A stretch of 64,000 nucleotides of DNA, from contig NZ_SNYC01000005.1 of the NCBI RefSeq assembly GCF_004362715.1, forward strand, positions 497,781 to 561,780, given 5' to 3'. The DNA is from Pedobacter metabolipauper. GTDB taxonomy: Bacteria; Bacteroidota; Bacteroidia; Sphingobacteriales; Sphingobacteriaceae. Position 1 is the first letter of the stretch. Every line of letters starts with the position of its first letter. Below are positions 51,601 to 60,413 of this stretch, piece by piece. The translations under genes and the position numbers were made by a program. Below the pieces are notes generated by a model. It did not search any database, had not been told where the DNA came from, and worked only from the letters and a program-made list of their open reading frames with translations.

Positions 51601-54514
51601 TATAGATTAAAATATTCTTTACATACGGCATTTTATTTGCAATGGCCGTATCCAATTCCATCATCAGCCTTCCTGAAGTTGGCGTATAACTACCGTAATT
51701 CCTGAACAGAATGGTTGTACGGCTTCTTAAATTCAGGTATTCATTCCAGATGTGATCAATCTCTCCACTCACCAGAGGGTATTCTTTGTAATCCAGGTAT
51801 TGCTGTTGTTTATTATCGAATTTAGTTGTGAATCCAAATTTAGAGGAATACGATTTTTGTTTAAGCAGTTTTGGAAGAAACGTGTAGGTATAGCCTGGTT
51901 CTTTGATAAAATTTTCCCGTATTGAGCCGTAAGCAATATTCAGATAATTTTCTTGAAATGGCCCAACCAAAAGATCACTTTCTCCAGTCCTAAAAGGTGG
52001 TGGGTTTAATAAATGACTTACTGATCCTGCAGTAATAACAGATCTTTCGTTCATAAAATTATCAGTGATCCGGATCATGTATTTGGTAAGCTCTGAAGCT
52101 TCGTGATCTGTAAGTGAATCGGGAGCTATCGTTACCTGCGCTTTGGGATTTACCACATCTGCAGCAATACTTAAAATTGTCTTTTTCCCTTCTGCAAACT
52201 TGTAGTTATTTAGGGTAAGCATATTTCCACTTGTGCGCAGGCGGATCGTGTGCATACCGGGCTGTATTTTAAATGCATAACGTTTCAATTGATGAGCCTG
52301 GTCAAAGAACACAGGCACTTCGTCAATATATACCACATGAACAGGCACCATTTTACCATCTTTAACAACAAAGGGTGCAACTACTGTCATTGCATCTTTG
52401 GCATCTTCCTGCATCTCATACAAATCCCTGGTTTGAGAAAATTTATAATATTCTATGGTATCCAGATTGAGTTCTTTACCCCATTTATCCCAGTTCAATT
52501 CCATTGATCCGCTTGTAGACACATCATCAGTCTCTACTATTGGTTTTTGTTTACGGATGCGGTAATTTTTACCAAAATAAGGAAGCCTGACCGAGCTGCT
52601 TGTATTAAATTTCGAAGTATAGGCAAAGGCGGTAACATCGGTTCCTGGAATTGGTTTAAGGTCGACATCAGACACTTTCACCTTCATATTTACAGTTTGG
52701 CCCGGGTAGACTACTTGCGGGGCTACGAGCTGAACGTTTAAAAAAGTAGAAGCGTAACCAATGCTCGTTTCGGCCCTGCGTTCTTCCTCATCCCAGAAGT
52801 AACTAATTTTAACATAGGCTATTTTTGATGATGTGTATTTGACCGAGGTATCTAATGTGTTTGTATATCCTCTTAAAATTACCTGATCACCGGAAAAAAC
52901 AGTGTACCAGAAAGGTATTTTATGTTCATTACCCACTGTCACTTGCAATGAATCTTTGGTACGGAAACCCCCAACCGTTAGTGTTGGATCAAAATCATCC
53001 ATAAAGACAGACTCCGTAAATCCATTTGCTGTTTTAATAAAATAATCATTTGCGGTATAATCCACTTTAATTGCAGCAGGAAGCAGAACCATTACCGAGT
53101 CTTCATCGTCACGATTTATATAAGCGGTTGTGATCTTTGCTTTTTCAGGGATTGATTTACCATCAACCTGGTAATCTATATATAAACTATCTTTTTTAAA
53201 TGAAGTCTTAATCACTTTATTTTCATACAAATAGCTTAAGGATTTACTTTCTGTACGTCTTTCGTTATTACTGTTTAAAAATGTAAAATCAACTGTAAAA
53301 TTTAAATTTGTTTTAGGAAAGATGCTGTCTGGTAATATCAGTTTTGTTTCTCCTGTCGGATCAAGTTTAAGGTCTGTTCTCCATAGGCTATCCCTCACAA
53401 AGATCTGATCTGTATAAAATTTGCTTACATGATTTGCCCGTACAAATACTTCTACCCTTCCGTCTGGCACAGCCAGATCATTTTCATCCGTACCTTTCAT
53501 GTAAAAAACTACCGGACTTCCCGGCCTGTGTTCCTGCTGGTCTGTCCTAACAGAAAAGTTAACCGATTTCAGCTCATAGTCTTCATAATTAAATCCTTTG
53601 GAATAGACAGATTTCCAGTCCTTACCGTCCTTTTCTTTCAGATAAATGGTGTAATTTCTGTCCAGTTTAAGATTAAGACTATCAGCAAGCAAGAAACTGT
53701 ATTCATAACCGCCTTCACGATATGGATTTAATGTCGTTAATATCTTATTGGCATTCCCGCTTTCTGTTTGCAGCTCAACTTGTAAAGGTTTATTGTAAAT
53801 GGCCTTTCCTTTTTTAGTAACCAGGTAAGCTTTAAATTTTACGGTATCCAGCGGTTTATATTTTGGCTTGTTAAACACCATATAACCGGTGTATTTGGGT
53901 GTACTTTGGGTGTTTAACCCAAGTACTGAATTAAAAAAGCGTTTGAACGAAAATGGTTTCTTATATGGCTTGTAGTCGTCATCTTCATCGTCTGCATCAT
54001 GGGTAAAGTAACTGGAAAGTCCTTTATATTTAACGGTAATTACAGTTTCTCCGGGTTTAAAACCGGTGATATATAATTTAGACTTTTGGTCGTATTTTAC
54101 TTTTTTGCCTTTACCCAATATTACTTCTGCATCCGGGATCAGGTTTCCTTTTACATCGGTTACTGCGAACTGAAAGTCTTTATTGTTGTTTACAAACTGG
54201 AGGTTTACATTGGATACGGGTTCCAGCCGGTATACAAGTTCATTTTTAACAGCCGTTACATACAGATAATTTCCATAAGGCAATTTCCTTGCTACCCGCT
54301 TTTTCTGGTCTACATAAAAAGAATCTACGAGGGTATGCAGAAAATCATCCTTAATTACAGACTTTGATTCTGAGGCGATCTTAAACGTTTCCGGATCTGT
54401 TAGCTTGTAGATGTAGGTGTAATATCCGGATGTTCTGCTGCTGCTCAGTTTTGTTTGAGCAAATACTGAGGTGATGATACTAAGCAGCAAGGCTAGAGTA
54501 AAGAGACGCTTCAT
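48686..54514 (-). CDS. Alpha-2-macroglobulin family protein with nested SusC-like plug
   Basis: A 1942-residue exported protein (signal peptide 1-19). The N-terminal thousand residues are macroglobulin-type beta domains, including an MG2-like GYMVFNKPKYKPLDTVKFKAYL near 210. Residues about 1080-1275 are a carboxypeptidase-D-like domain plus TonB plug (KMSGRVIDGKDKTPLWGATV ... ILKDADATAIYGSRGANGVI), as in SusC proteins. The A2M domain then resumes (WQPKLLTDENGIAEFTVKFPDD), with the thioester-type motif C1501-N-E-Q and an alpha-helical toroid (about 1500-1750). CNEQ keeps the Cys and Gln of CxEQ, so a thioester is possible. No beta-barrel follows the plug. Bacterial homologues trap proteases; the nested plug suggests an envelope-docking role. 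Confidence 0.88.
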   Translation of the reverse strand: MKRLFTLALLLSIITSVFAQTKLSSSRTSGYYTYIYKLTDPETFKIASESKSVIKDDFLHTLVDSFYVDQKKRVARKLPYGNYLYVTAVKNELVYRLEPVSNVNLQFVNNNKDFQFAVTDVKGNLIPDAEVILGKGKKVKYDQKSKLYITGFKPGETVITVKYKGLSSYFTHDADDEDDDYKPYKKPFSFKRFFNSVLGLNTQSTPKYTGYMVFNKPKYKPLDTVKFKAYLVTKKGKAIYNKPLQVELQTESGNANKILTTLNPYREGGYEYSFLLADSLNLKLDRNYTIYLKEKDGKDWKSVYSKGFNYEDYELKSVNFSVRTDQQEHRPGSPVVFYMKGTDENDLAVPDGRVEVFVRANHVSKFYTDQIFVRDSLWRTDLKLDPTGETKLILPDSIFPKTNLNFTVDFTFLNSNNERRTESKSLSYLYENKVIKTSFKKDSLYIDYQVDGKSIPEKAKITTAYINRDDEDSVMVLLPAAIKVDYTANDYFIKTANGFTESVFMDDFDPTLTVGGFRTKDSLQVTVGNEHKIPFWYTVFSGDQVILRGYTNTLDTSVKYTSSKIAYVKISYFWDEEERRAETSIGYASTFLNVQLVAPQVVYPGQTVNMKVKVSDVDLKPIPGTDVTAFAYTSKFNTSSSVRLPYFGKNYRIRKQKPIVETDDVSTSGSMELNWDKWGKELNLDTIEYYKFSQTRDLYEMQEDAKDAMTVVAPFVVKDGKMVPVHVVYIDEVPVFFDQAHQLKRYAFKIQPGMHTIRLRTSGNMLTLNNYKFAEGKKTILSIAADVVNPKAQVTIAPDSLTDHEASELTKYMIRITDNFMNERSVITAGSVSHLLNPPPFRTGESDLLVGPFQENYLNIAYGSIRENFIKEPGYTYTFLPKLLKQKSYSSKFGFTTKFDNKQQQYLDYKEYPLVSGEIDHIWNEYLNLRSRTTILFRNYGSYTPTSGRLMMELDTAIANKMPYVKNILIYKYDDPAFLKIWRGSDSDFLSLEQGKYRVLYLFKDNRYFIQEPVEIKRNGVNYFKWSVVNIKPADRLSIDIDQQIKSVDIGRSSEYFVGETIIENLNKTYFDPSMLIYKMSGRVIDGKDKTPLWGATVKIRGLNRIVTADEKGEFEIRVPKNGRIVISYLGYDSHEVVVHNGNVGEIPLRQMSNSLNEVVVVGYGTQKKESLTGSITTISQNLSGMLAGRVAGVSVKSFSEASFMIRGINSTSAKKPLVIVDGIPYDGDVSGLDASLIGEISILKDADATAIYGSRGANGVIIVKTKSGNMQATATGELVTQQQTMRTNFSDYAIWQPKLLTDENGIAEFTVKFPDDITNWTTRLIAMNGKKQNGQHETSIKSFKNLSANFVSPQFAIIGDSIRVIGKLMNYNPFEESVTRKFSYNDLEILNGLKKIKNAVIDTMAIVAKSIGNPSNADSLKFEYTLKKDNGYFDGEIRKIPLLQAGVLETKGYFDALLRDTAVTYNFDASLGKVTLHAEASVFPVLLDEIEKLKRYEYLCNEQIASKLKSLLLEKTVRSYLGESFKEEKNIKELIKKLQNNKRPEGTWGWWQNSNEEIWISLHVVEALLQAQKQGYAVTLNKDQLYNYLVNKLADRKNIDQIHAVRLLNLLNDKYYIKDWVTAIEQQTAQREKAAAVEQQRYPERKPVYKTPLYDQLQMMQLRQKAGMAVDIKWLLDLKKSTMFGNSYWGEELNQFWDNSIQNTLLAYQILKAERKYNNELDRILRYFLEQRKDGQWRNTYESSLILETILPDLMISRQRPEPPSISLNHTEKVTVFPYHKTIEPAKLIVEKNGNAPVYFTAYQQFNNPKPAKVSKEFTVTTAFNQNGTVVRQLKAGVLTNLKVNVTVSADADYVMIEIPIPAGCSYENKMTSFWGIETHREYFKHKTSIFCTKLKKGEYTFNIQLMPRYSGNYVLNPAKAEMMYFPVFYGREGLKRVTVN

Positions 54515-54583
54515 TTAATTTGGTTTAAGTTTGTTTGCAGTCATATGTAAAGGATGGAATCCCGGCTGAAATTCCATAACCGG

Positions 54584-55360
54584 TTACGAAAAACGCTTGA
54601 TGATCCTGAGTTTGTGGGTATATCTGCCCAATTCAGCATTATAGATCCCCTGATTATCGATCTGGTCAATACGGACTTTTCCGGAAGCATGAATAATTTC
54701 AGATGGACTAAGCATGATGCCTACATGGGTAATGCGGCCTTCATCGTTGTCAAAGAATGCAACGTCTCCTGGTCTTACTTCTGGTAAAAAATCTACCAGT
54801 ACCCCCTGTTCTGCCTGCTGCCAGGCATCCCGGTTTAATTTAATTCCATTTAATTTAAATACGGTTTGTACAAAGCCTGAACAGTCGATTCCGAACAGGT
54901 TCCTTCCACCCCATAAATAGGGTACGTTTTGAAAGAACAACGCATAATCGACAATGGTATAGGTTTCGGAATGGACGATCCTGGGTTTAAAAAGCACTTC
55001 ATACTTTTCATCGCCCAGGTAACAAAAGCCGTCGTCAAACATCGGAAGGTTACTTCCGGGAGACAGGTAGTATTTACTTCCATCTGCTGCGATGAGGAGG
55101 TTATTCAATTCTGCCGGTACGAGGTGTGGACAATCGTGATTTTCTACATATTGTTCCAGCGTTAGCATGCTGAGCTGCTTAAAATCCATCCAGCCTTCAT
55201 AACCATCGTACGCATTGCGTACCTGCCACCAGCGTTCGTCTTTTTGAAGGATTTCTACATGCTCACCGAAGAGCAATTGTGAACTGATTTCCGCCTTGTC
55301 TGATGGCTCTGCCCTTAATGGGGCAACAGCTACCCTGCAAATTCCATAAAGTTGTTCCAT
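54584..55360 (-). CDS. NlpC/P60 cell-wall hydrolase with SH3-like domains
   Basis: A 258-residue protein. Two bacterial SH3-like segments come first (about 1-75, with FGEHVEILQKDERWWQVRNAYDGYEGWM, and 76-125). The NlpC/P60 domain (about 130-258) has the catalytic Cys in FGIDCSGFVQTVF, His in RITHVGIML and the third residue in IIHASG, so the triad is intact. Expected to cleave gamma-D-Glu-meso-Dap bonds in peptidoglycan. No signal peptide is visible, which is common in Bacteroidota orthologues (often YkfC-like, recycling muropeptides in the cytoplasm). Confidence 0.9.
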   Translation of the reverse strand: MEQLYGICRVAVAPLRAEPSDKAEISSQLLFGEHVEILQKDERWWQVRNAYDGYEGWMDFKQLSMLTLEQYVENHDCPHLVPAELNNLLIAADGSKYYLSPGSNLPMFDDGFCYLGDEKYEVLFKPRIVHSETYTIVDYALFFQNVPYLWGGRNLFGIDCSGFVQTVFKLNGIKLNRDAWQQAEQGVLVDFLPEVRPGDVAFFDNDEGRITHVGIMLSPSEIIHASGKVRIDQIDNQGIYNAELGRYTHKLRIIKRFS

Positions 55361-55439
55361 AATATAATCGATAGCATAAATGTAAACTTTTATGGAGTTA
55401 TTTTGTTATTTTTATACGATAAACTTAATTTTCAAGACA

Positions 55440-55895
55440 ATGAACCTCAAAAAGATTTTAATTGCAGTTGACAACAGTACCTGTTCAGAAAAGGCTGCGA
55501 GAGTAGGTTATGAGGTAGCAAAAACCTTCGGTGCGGAAGTGGCGCTGGTGAATATCATTGAGCCTGTTCCGGCCAATGTAAACCCAGACCTTACCTTAGC
55601 CCCTGTTTTCCTGGAGAACTATGACAATAGTGAAGAAAACAGTCATTTGCTATTGAAAGAAATAGAAAGTAAATACAGCGGTGGTATTGCTACCACGTAT
55701 TTAAGCATCATCGATAGTGCTGCGCACGGTATCATTCAGCAATCTGATGAATACGGATCTGATCTGATTGTGATCGGCACTTATGGGCGCACGGGATTGT
55801 ATCATTTCCTGATGGGCAGTGTGGCTGAGCATGTGGCCAGAAAATCGGCTTGTCCGGTTTTGATCGTTCCAAACAAATACGAAGAAAAACCTTAA
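55440..55895 (+). CDS. Universal stress protein UspA family
   Basis: A 151-residue single-domain Usp. The start at 55440 (MNLKKILIAVDNST) is the conserved one; an upstream ATG at 55392 adds an unlike tail. The ATP-binding glycine loop is intact (GTYGRTGLYHFLMGSVAEHV, about 115-134) followed by SACPVLIVP. ATP-binding Usp proteins respond to starvation and oxidative stress. Monocistronic, with a shared terminator downstream. Confidence 0.93.
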   Translation: MNLKKILIAVDNSTCSEKAARVGYEVAKTFGAEVALVNIIEPVPANVNPDLTLAPVFLENYDNSEENSHLLLKEIESKYSGGIATTYLSIIDSAAHGIIQQSDEYGSDLIVIGTYGRTGLYHFLMGSVAEHVARKSACPVLIVPNKYEEKP

Positions 55896-55942
55896 GACAG
55901 CAGATTAGCAGTCAGGCTTAACTTATAGAAAACTTGTTAAAT

Positions 55943-55968
55943 AAAAAAGGGCGCCAATAGCGCCCTTT
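55943..55968. terminator. Bidirectional terminator between uspA and the ferredoxin gene
   Basis: AAAGGGCGC (55946-55954) pairs with GCGCCCTTT (55960-55968) across a CAATA loop, with an A tract before and T residues after. It lies between convergent genes and can serve both. Confidence 0.88.
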
Positions 55969-55989
55969 CAAATTATGTTATGCTGCTAT

Positions 55990-56340
55990 TTAGTTTTCCT
56001 GGTGTAGCCAGGCTTTCTTAGCTAAAAGTTCTTCTTCAGTTTCGCGAATATCTTCATCATCTACGCAGCAATCCACCGGACATACTGCTGCACACTGAGG
56101 CTCATCATGAAAGCCTTTACACTCTGTACACTTATCGGATACAATATAATACACTTCATCAGATACTGCTTCCTGAGCAGCTTCTGCATCCACCTCCTTA
56201 TTACCAAAATCGATAATACCATTTAAATTGGTACCATCGGAAAATCTCCAGGCCGTGCCTGCGTCATAAATTGCATTATTCGGGCATTCAGGCTCACATG
56301 CTCCGCAGTTAATACATTCATCTGTTATTTTAATAGCCAT
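55990..56340 (-). CDS. 4Fe-4S dicluster ferredoxin
   Basis: A 116-residue ferredoxin from the ATG at 56340 (MAIKITDECINCGACEPEC); the longer open frame upstream runs across the divergent promoter and is not used. Cluster I ligands: CINCGACEPECP (C9, C12, C15, C19). The second set is KCTECKGFHDEPQCAAVCP, which has the extended loop of the Chromatium/Allochromatium-type 2[4Fe-4S] ferredoxins. The acidic C-terminal extension (about 95-116) is a common feature. A low-potential electron carrier. Divergent from the acyl-CoA reductase gene, 76 bases away. Confidence 0.93.
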   Translation of the reverse strand: MAIKITDECINCGACEPECPNNAIYDAGTAWRFSDGTNLNGIIDFGNKEVDAEAAQEAVSDEVYYIVSDKCTECKGFHDEPQCAAVCPVDCCVDDEDIRETEEELLAKKAWLHQEN

Positions 56341-56380
56341 GTCTTCGTCTATATCTATTGCTAAGTTTAACTTTGCACTG

Positions 56381-56388
56381 CAAATATA
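56381..56388 (-). promoter_or_regulatory. Candidate -7 element of the ferredoxin gene
   Basis: The minus strand reads TATATTTG 41 bases upstream of the ferredoxin start, a match to TAnnTTTG. The -33 element is weak. A TAACTTTG on the plus strand (56369-56376) could serve the divergent reductase gene. Confidence 0.35.
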
Positions 56389-56416
56389 ACACATAAACTT
56401 TAAAATTGTTGGAATT

Positions 56417-57451
56417 ATGCCAATCCTTACCGCGGAAAAACTAATTATTGCATTCAAAAAACTTAGTGACTTCATGTTGAATCCCAGTCCTGAGTTTAAA
56501 AACCTAATGCAGTCTGCCAGGAACAGCAATGCCTGGTTTACTGCTGAAGAGGTAGAAAAAGCACTTCTTTCTCTGCACATTATGCTTAATCCGAAGGATC
56601 TGGAAACCTGGTTTAAGAACATTGACGTAACTGCCCTGCCTAAGAAAGTGGGTCTTATTTTAGCTGGTAACATTCCGATGGTTGGTTTTCACGATGTACT
56701 TTCTGTACTCGCAACCGGAAATACAGCGCTTATTAAATTATCATCTTCTGATGACAAATTGATCCCCGCGCTGCTTCACGAACTTGTGCGCATTGAGCCT
56801 TTATTGGCTGACCGCATTGTATACGCCGAGCGATTAAAAGATTTTGATGCGGTTATTGCTACCGGAAGCAATAACAGTTCCAGGTATTTTGAATATTATT
56901 TTAGCAAAGTGCCCAATATTATCCGCAAGAACAGAACCAGCGTTGCCGTTTTAGACGGGCATGAAACTCCTGAAGAGATCGCACTGCTTGGTAAAGACAT
57001 CTTTGATTATTTTGGATTGGGTTGCCGCAACGTGTCTAAGTTGTATATTCCGGAAGCGTATGACATTAAAAATTTCTTTGAGCCTATCGAATCGTACAGT
57101 ACGGTGAGCAATCAGTTCAAATACAACAATAATTACGATTACAACAAGTCCATTTATTTAGTAAACCGTGCAGCGCATTATGACAATGGCTTTTTATTAT
57201 TAAAAGAAGATTCCAGTCTTTCATCGCCATTGGCTGTCTTGTTCTATGAAAGGTATAAGAACCTGGATGAGGTAACACAAATCCTTAAAAAAGAAGAAGA
57301 TACCATTCAGTGTGTAGTTACAAATACGGATTTAACACTTACAAACCCTACTTTAGGTTTTGGAGAAAGCCAGCATCCTAAACTTTGGGATTATGCAGAT
57401 TCTATAAATACAATCGATTTTCTTCTTATATTGAGAGCCGATAAGAACTAA
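56417..57451 (+). CDS. LuxC-like acyl-CoA reductase
   Basis: A 344-residue protein of the acyl-CoA/acyl-protein reductase (LuxC) family, related to aldehyde dehydrogenases. Visible: KKVGLILAGNIPMVGFHDVLSVLATGNTALIKLSSSD (about 75-112, nucleotide-binding region), VIATGSNNSSRYFEYYFSKVP (about 150), and the nucleophile region FGLGCRNVSKLYIPE (Cys about 200). It would reduce an activated acyl group to an aldehyde with NAD(P)H. Length is shorter than LuxC (about 480), as is usual for Bacteroidota homologues. It is three bases upstream of a surface protein gene, though no functional link is clear. Confidence 0.87.
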   Translation: MPILTAEKLIIAFKKLSDFMLNPSPEFKNLMQSARNSNAWFTAEEVEKALLSLHIMLNPKDLETWFKNIDVTALPKKVGLILAGNIPMVGFHDVLSVLATGNTALIKLSSSDDKLIPALLHELVRIEPLLADRIVYAERLKDFDAVIATGSNNSSRYFEYYFSKVPNIIRKNRTSVAVLDGHETPEEIALLGKDIFDYFGLGCRNVSKLYIPEAYDIKNFFEPIESYSTVSNQFKYNNNYDYNKSIYLVNRAAHYDNGFLLLKEDSSLSSPLAVLFYERYKNLDEVTQILKKEEDTIQCVVTNTDLTLTNPTLGFGESQHPKLWDYADSINTIDFLLILRADKN

Positions 57452-57453
57452 CC

Positions 57454-59373
57454 GTGACCAACCTTACCAGATTTTTACTATTTCTGTCCGTATTTATATT
57501 GACGGCCAATTTTGCGCAATCCCAAACTTGTACCGGATCACTTGGAGATCCGGTTGTAAGAATTGATTTCGGAAGGGGTTCTACAAATACAGGTCCTTCT
57601 ATCGGATCTAATACGAATTATACCTATGTTCCAAATAATCCGAGTGACGGGCAATATACCATAGCTAAAAACACAGCTGGTTTTGCGCCCGGGTGGTACA
57701 GTTTTGGAAATCATACACCAAATGATCCGACCGGGTACATGATGGTAATCAATGCAGCAAACAATCCCGGGATCTTTTATGAAACCGTTGTTGACATTGA
57801 TCTTTGTCCAAACACCACTTACGAATTTGCAGCATGGGTAATTAACATGCTTAATTATAATGGGATTAAGCCAAACATTACCTTTTCTATTTTGACCACC
57901 AGTGATGTGGTTCTAAAAACATACAATACCGGTGACATCCCTGATGCCATTCCTAATAATTGGAAACAATATGGTTTCCCATTCGAGACCCCTGCAAATG
58001 TAAACCGGGTTAAGATCAGGATGACCAATAATGGTCCCGGAGGGATTGGTAATGACATTGCACTGGACGATATTACATTCAGGGCATGCGGTCCGCAGAT
58101 CACTACCACCATGAACAATTCTGCCAGTGTTTCTGAACAAAACATTTGCCAGGGACAAGCCGGAACCTTTACTTTTTCTGCGAATATTCAGGGTTCTGCA
58201 ACGCTGAAGTACTTGTGGCAGGAAAATACGGGAAGCGGCTGGGTTGATATGCCTGCAGAAAACAGGACTACACTGACCGTTAGCCTTCCGGCTACCACTC
58301 CGGCCGGTGCCTATAAATACCGGCTAAGTGCTGCTGAACCTGGTAATTTCAATTCAGCGGTCTGCAGAACCGCTTCTGCAGAACTGACTGTAAATGTGAA
58401 CGCCCTGCCCAATGCCGTTGCAACAAGCAACAACATTGTTTGCCTGGGCAGCCCCATTATACTAAGTGTAACCGATGCAGGATCCAGTTATACCTGGACC
58501 GGGCCTAATGGCTTTACTTCTACGCAAAGAACCCCTACGATCAATGGGGCAACTTTTGACATGGCTGGTACATACCGCGTGGTGGTCACTTCGGCACAAG
58601 GCTGTCCGGTTGCTGCGCAGACCAGCGTATATGTTGTACCACTGCCCGTTGCCGCCGTAGGAAACCCTAATCTTGAAATTTGTGAAGGTGGTTCTGCCCA
58701 GTTGAGTGCCTCCGGCGGATCTATCTTCAGATGGGCTCCTGCCGAGGGATTGTCTGCTACTTATCTGGCAAATCCGGTTGCATCGCCAACAGAAACCACC
58801 ACCTATACCGTAACGGTTTCTGACGGAGGCTGCGAGCGGACCGCCACGGTAACGGTTAAAGTAAATAAAAACCCGCTTGCCGATGCCGGCGCAGATAAAA
58901 AGATTCGGGAAGGCCAAATCATTACGTTAGATGGTGTTGCTGGCGGTGACGACGTGCGGTACTTCTGGTCGCCCGCTACAGGACTTGATGACCCTGCAAA
59001 AATAAACCCAAGGGCATCTCCAAGACAAGACATGACTTATACGTTAACTGTTGTTTCAGACTTTGGCTGTGTGACTTCGTCAGACCAGGTTTTTGTGAAG
59101 GTCTATCAAAAAGTGATCGTACCCAATTCCTTTAGTCCCAATGGTGATGGCACCAACGATGTGTGGAATATTACCGCAATTGATACCTACCCCAACCCGA
59201 AGGTGAGCATTATGAACCGTCATGGTGAGCAGATCTTTGTGAGCAAAGGTTATGAAAAACCCTGGGATGGTAAGTATAAGAATGCCGATGTTCCCGTTGG
59301 CGTTTATTACTACATCATCAATCTGGGGCCCGAAGTTGAACCCCTCACCGGCTCACTGATGCTGATCAGATAA
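57454..59373 (+). CDS. Exported Ig-like repeat protein with gliding motility-associated C-terminal domain
   Basis: A 639-residue protein starting at a GTG. Signal peptide 1-24 (FLLFLSVFILTANFAQS). An N-terminal jelly-roll-like domain (about 35-210), a series of PKD/Ig-like domains (about 215-540, with YTWTGPNGFTSTQR and TTYTVTVSDGGC), then the conserved C-terminal domain (about 555-639) beginning VPNSFSPNGDGTNDVW and ending in GVYYYIINLG...LTGSLMLIR, which is the type B sorting domain of the type IX secretion system. Secreted or surface-attached adhesin-like protein. Follows the reductase gene after two bases. Confidence 0.9.
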   Translation: MTNLTRFLLFLSVFILTANFAQSQTCTGSLGDPVVRIDFGRGSTNTGPSIGSNTNYTYVPNNPSDGQYTIAKNTAGFAPGWYSFGNHTPNDPTGYMMVINAANNPGIFYETVVDIDLCPNTTYEFAAWVINMLNYNGIKPNITFSILTTSDVVLKTYNTGDIPDAIPNNWKQYGFPFETPANVNRVKIRMTNNGPGGIGNDIALDDITFRACGPQITTTMNNSASVSEQNICQGQAGTFTFSANIQGSATLKYLWQENTGSGWVDMPAENRTTLTVSLPATTPAGAYKYRLSAAEPGNFNSAVCRTASAELTVNVNALPNAVATSNNIVCLGSPIILSVTDAGSSYTWTGPNGFTSTQRTPTINGATFDMAGTYRVVVTSAQGCPVAAQTSVYVVPLPVAAVGNPNLEICEGGSAQLSASGGSIFRWAPAEGLSATYLANPVASPTETTTYTVTVSDGGCERTATVTVKVNKNPLADAGADKKIREGQIITLDGVAGGDDVRYFWSPATGLDDPAKINPRASPRQDMTYTLTVVSDFGCVTSSDQVFVKVYQKVIVPNSFSPNGDGTNDVWNITAIDTYPNPKVSIMNRHGEQIFVSKGYEKPWDGKYKNADVPVGVYYYIINLGPEVEPLTGSLMLIR

Positions 59374-59421
59374 ATTGATCTCATGCGGTATTTCTCATTT
59401 TGAAATACTATTTTTGACCTG

Positions 59422-59625
59422 ATGTATGTTATTAAAGTAAAAGGCATTGCCAAAATTCCGGATTATGTACAATTGAGGGATGATAAATTTACCCTTTTGG
59501 CGTACTTTAGGGTTGACAGGCCCGATAAATCGCTGGATAAACTGGGTTTGGGTGATAAATTGCCTTATATAATGAGTTTTGTAAATGATTTACCCTTTGG
59601 GAAAATCGCTAAAATAGATATTTAA
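59422..59625 (+). CDS. Small conserved protein of unknown function
   Basis: A 67-residue protein, basic and acidic residues mixed, no signal or cysteine. It ends two bases before the FtsE-like gene, which implies translational coupling and makes it a real gene rather than chance. I do not recognise a domain. The start VIKVKGIAKIPDYVQLRDDKFTLLAYFRV suggests a small beta sheet followed by a helix. Confidence 0.75.
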   Translation: MYVIKVKGIAKIPDYVQLRDDKFTLLAYFRVDRPDKSLDKLGLGDKLPYIMSFVNDLPFGKIAKIDI

Positions 59626-59627
59626 AG

Positions 59628-60311
59628 ATGACAGGAAACGCAGTTATAAATTTAAAGAATGTAGATGTATTTCAACAAAAGCACCTGGTTTTATCCAATG
59701 TGAACCTGAATGTTGATAAAGGGGAGTTTGTTTTTTTAATTGGCCAGACAGGATCCGGCAAAAGCAGCTTGCTAAAGATCATTTACGGAGATCTTCATAT
59801 TGGTAACGGCGACGGACAAATAGCGGGTTTTGATCTTAAAAACCTGGCGATTAAGGACGTGCCTTATTTACGCAGGAAACTTGGAATTGTTTTCCAGGAT
59901 TTTCAGCTGCTGACAGACAGAACGATTGAGAAAAATCTTGACTTTGTTTTGAAAGCTACCGGATGGAAGGACCAGTCGCTGGTTGATGAACGTGTTAAAG
60001 ACGTTCTGGAAAAGGTTGGCCTGCGTTCCAAGATCCGTAAAATGCCCCATGAGCTTTCTGGCGGCGAGCAGCAGCGTGTGGTTATTGCCCGTGCACTGTT
60101 AAACAACCCGGAAATTATTCTTGCCGATGAGCCTACAGGGAACCTGGACCCGGATACTTCTGAAGAGATCGTAATGCTGTTGAAACAGATCAGTCAGGGT
60201 GGTACTGCTGTGCTTATGGCGACTCATGATTACCATATTATACGCACCTTTCCATCCAGGATCATTAAATGTGAAGGCGGCGTGGTACATGAAGATGCCC
60301 AAATTGTTTAG
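59628..60311 (+). CDS. ftsE: FtsE-like ABC transporter ATPase
   Basis: A 227-residue ABC ATPase. Walker [10 protein letters not shown] (about 39-47), Q-loop VFQDFQLL (about 88), signature LSGGEQQR (about 143), Walker [15 protein letters not shown] (about 163-176) and H-loop ATHDYHI (about 198). The short length, and features such as [16 protein letters not shown], match FtsE of the FtsEX complex that activates peptidoglycan hydrolases at division. No ftsX is adjacent; in Bacteroidota it is often elsewhere. A LolD-type identity is the main alternative. Confidence 0.82.
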   Translation: MTGNAVINLKNVDVFQQKHLVLSNVNLNVDKGEFVFLIGQTGSGKSSLLKIIYGDLHIGNGDGQIAGFDLKNLAIKDVPYLRRKLGIVFQDFQLLTDRTIEKNLDFVLKATGWKDQSLVDERVKDVLEKVGLRSKIRKMPHELSGGEQQRVVIARALLNNPEIILADEPTGNLDPDTSEEIVMLLKQISQGGTAVLMATHDYHIIRTFPSRIIKCEGGVVHEDAQIV

Positions 60312-60339
60312 CAGATAAAATCTGACAAAATTTTCCTTT

Positions 60340-60413
60340 TCAGTCATTCTGGTCAGTATAGTATTGCTAAAACTGACAGCATGACTGATATACCTCATTG
60401 GCAAAGCTTTTGA
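60340..60413 (+). promoter_or_regulatory. Compound inverted repeat and sigma-54-like box upstream of grpE
   Basis: TCAGTCAT (60340-60347) and ATGACTGA (60381-60388) enclose GTCAGT (60352-60357) and ACTGAC (60372-60377), a nested stem or paired operator. Ten bases later TTGGCAAAGCTTTTGA (60398-60413) resembles the sigma-54 -24/-12 pattern (GG, ten bases, then GA instead of GC). The start codon of grpE is at 60441. This suggests an activator- or repressor-controlled heat-shock promoter. No CIRCE element is present. Confidence 0.55.

Noticed and set aside
56341..56673. N-terminal extension of the ferredoxin frame to 227 codons
   Set aside because: The upstream part is antisense to the acyl-CoA reductase gene and crosses the divergent promoter; the ferredoxin start at 56340 matches the family.
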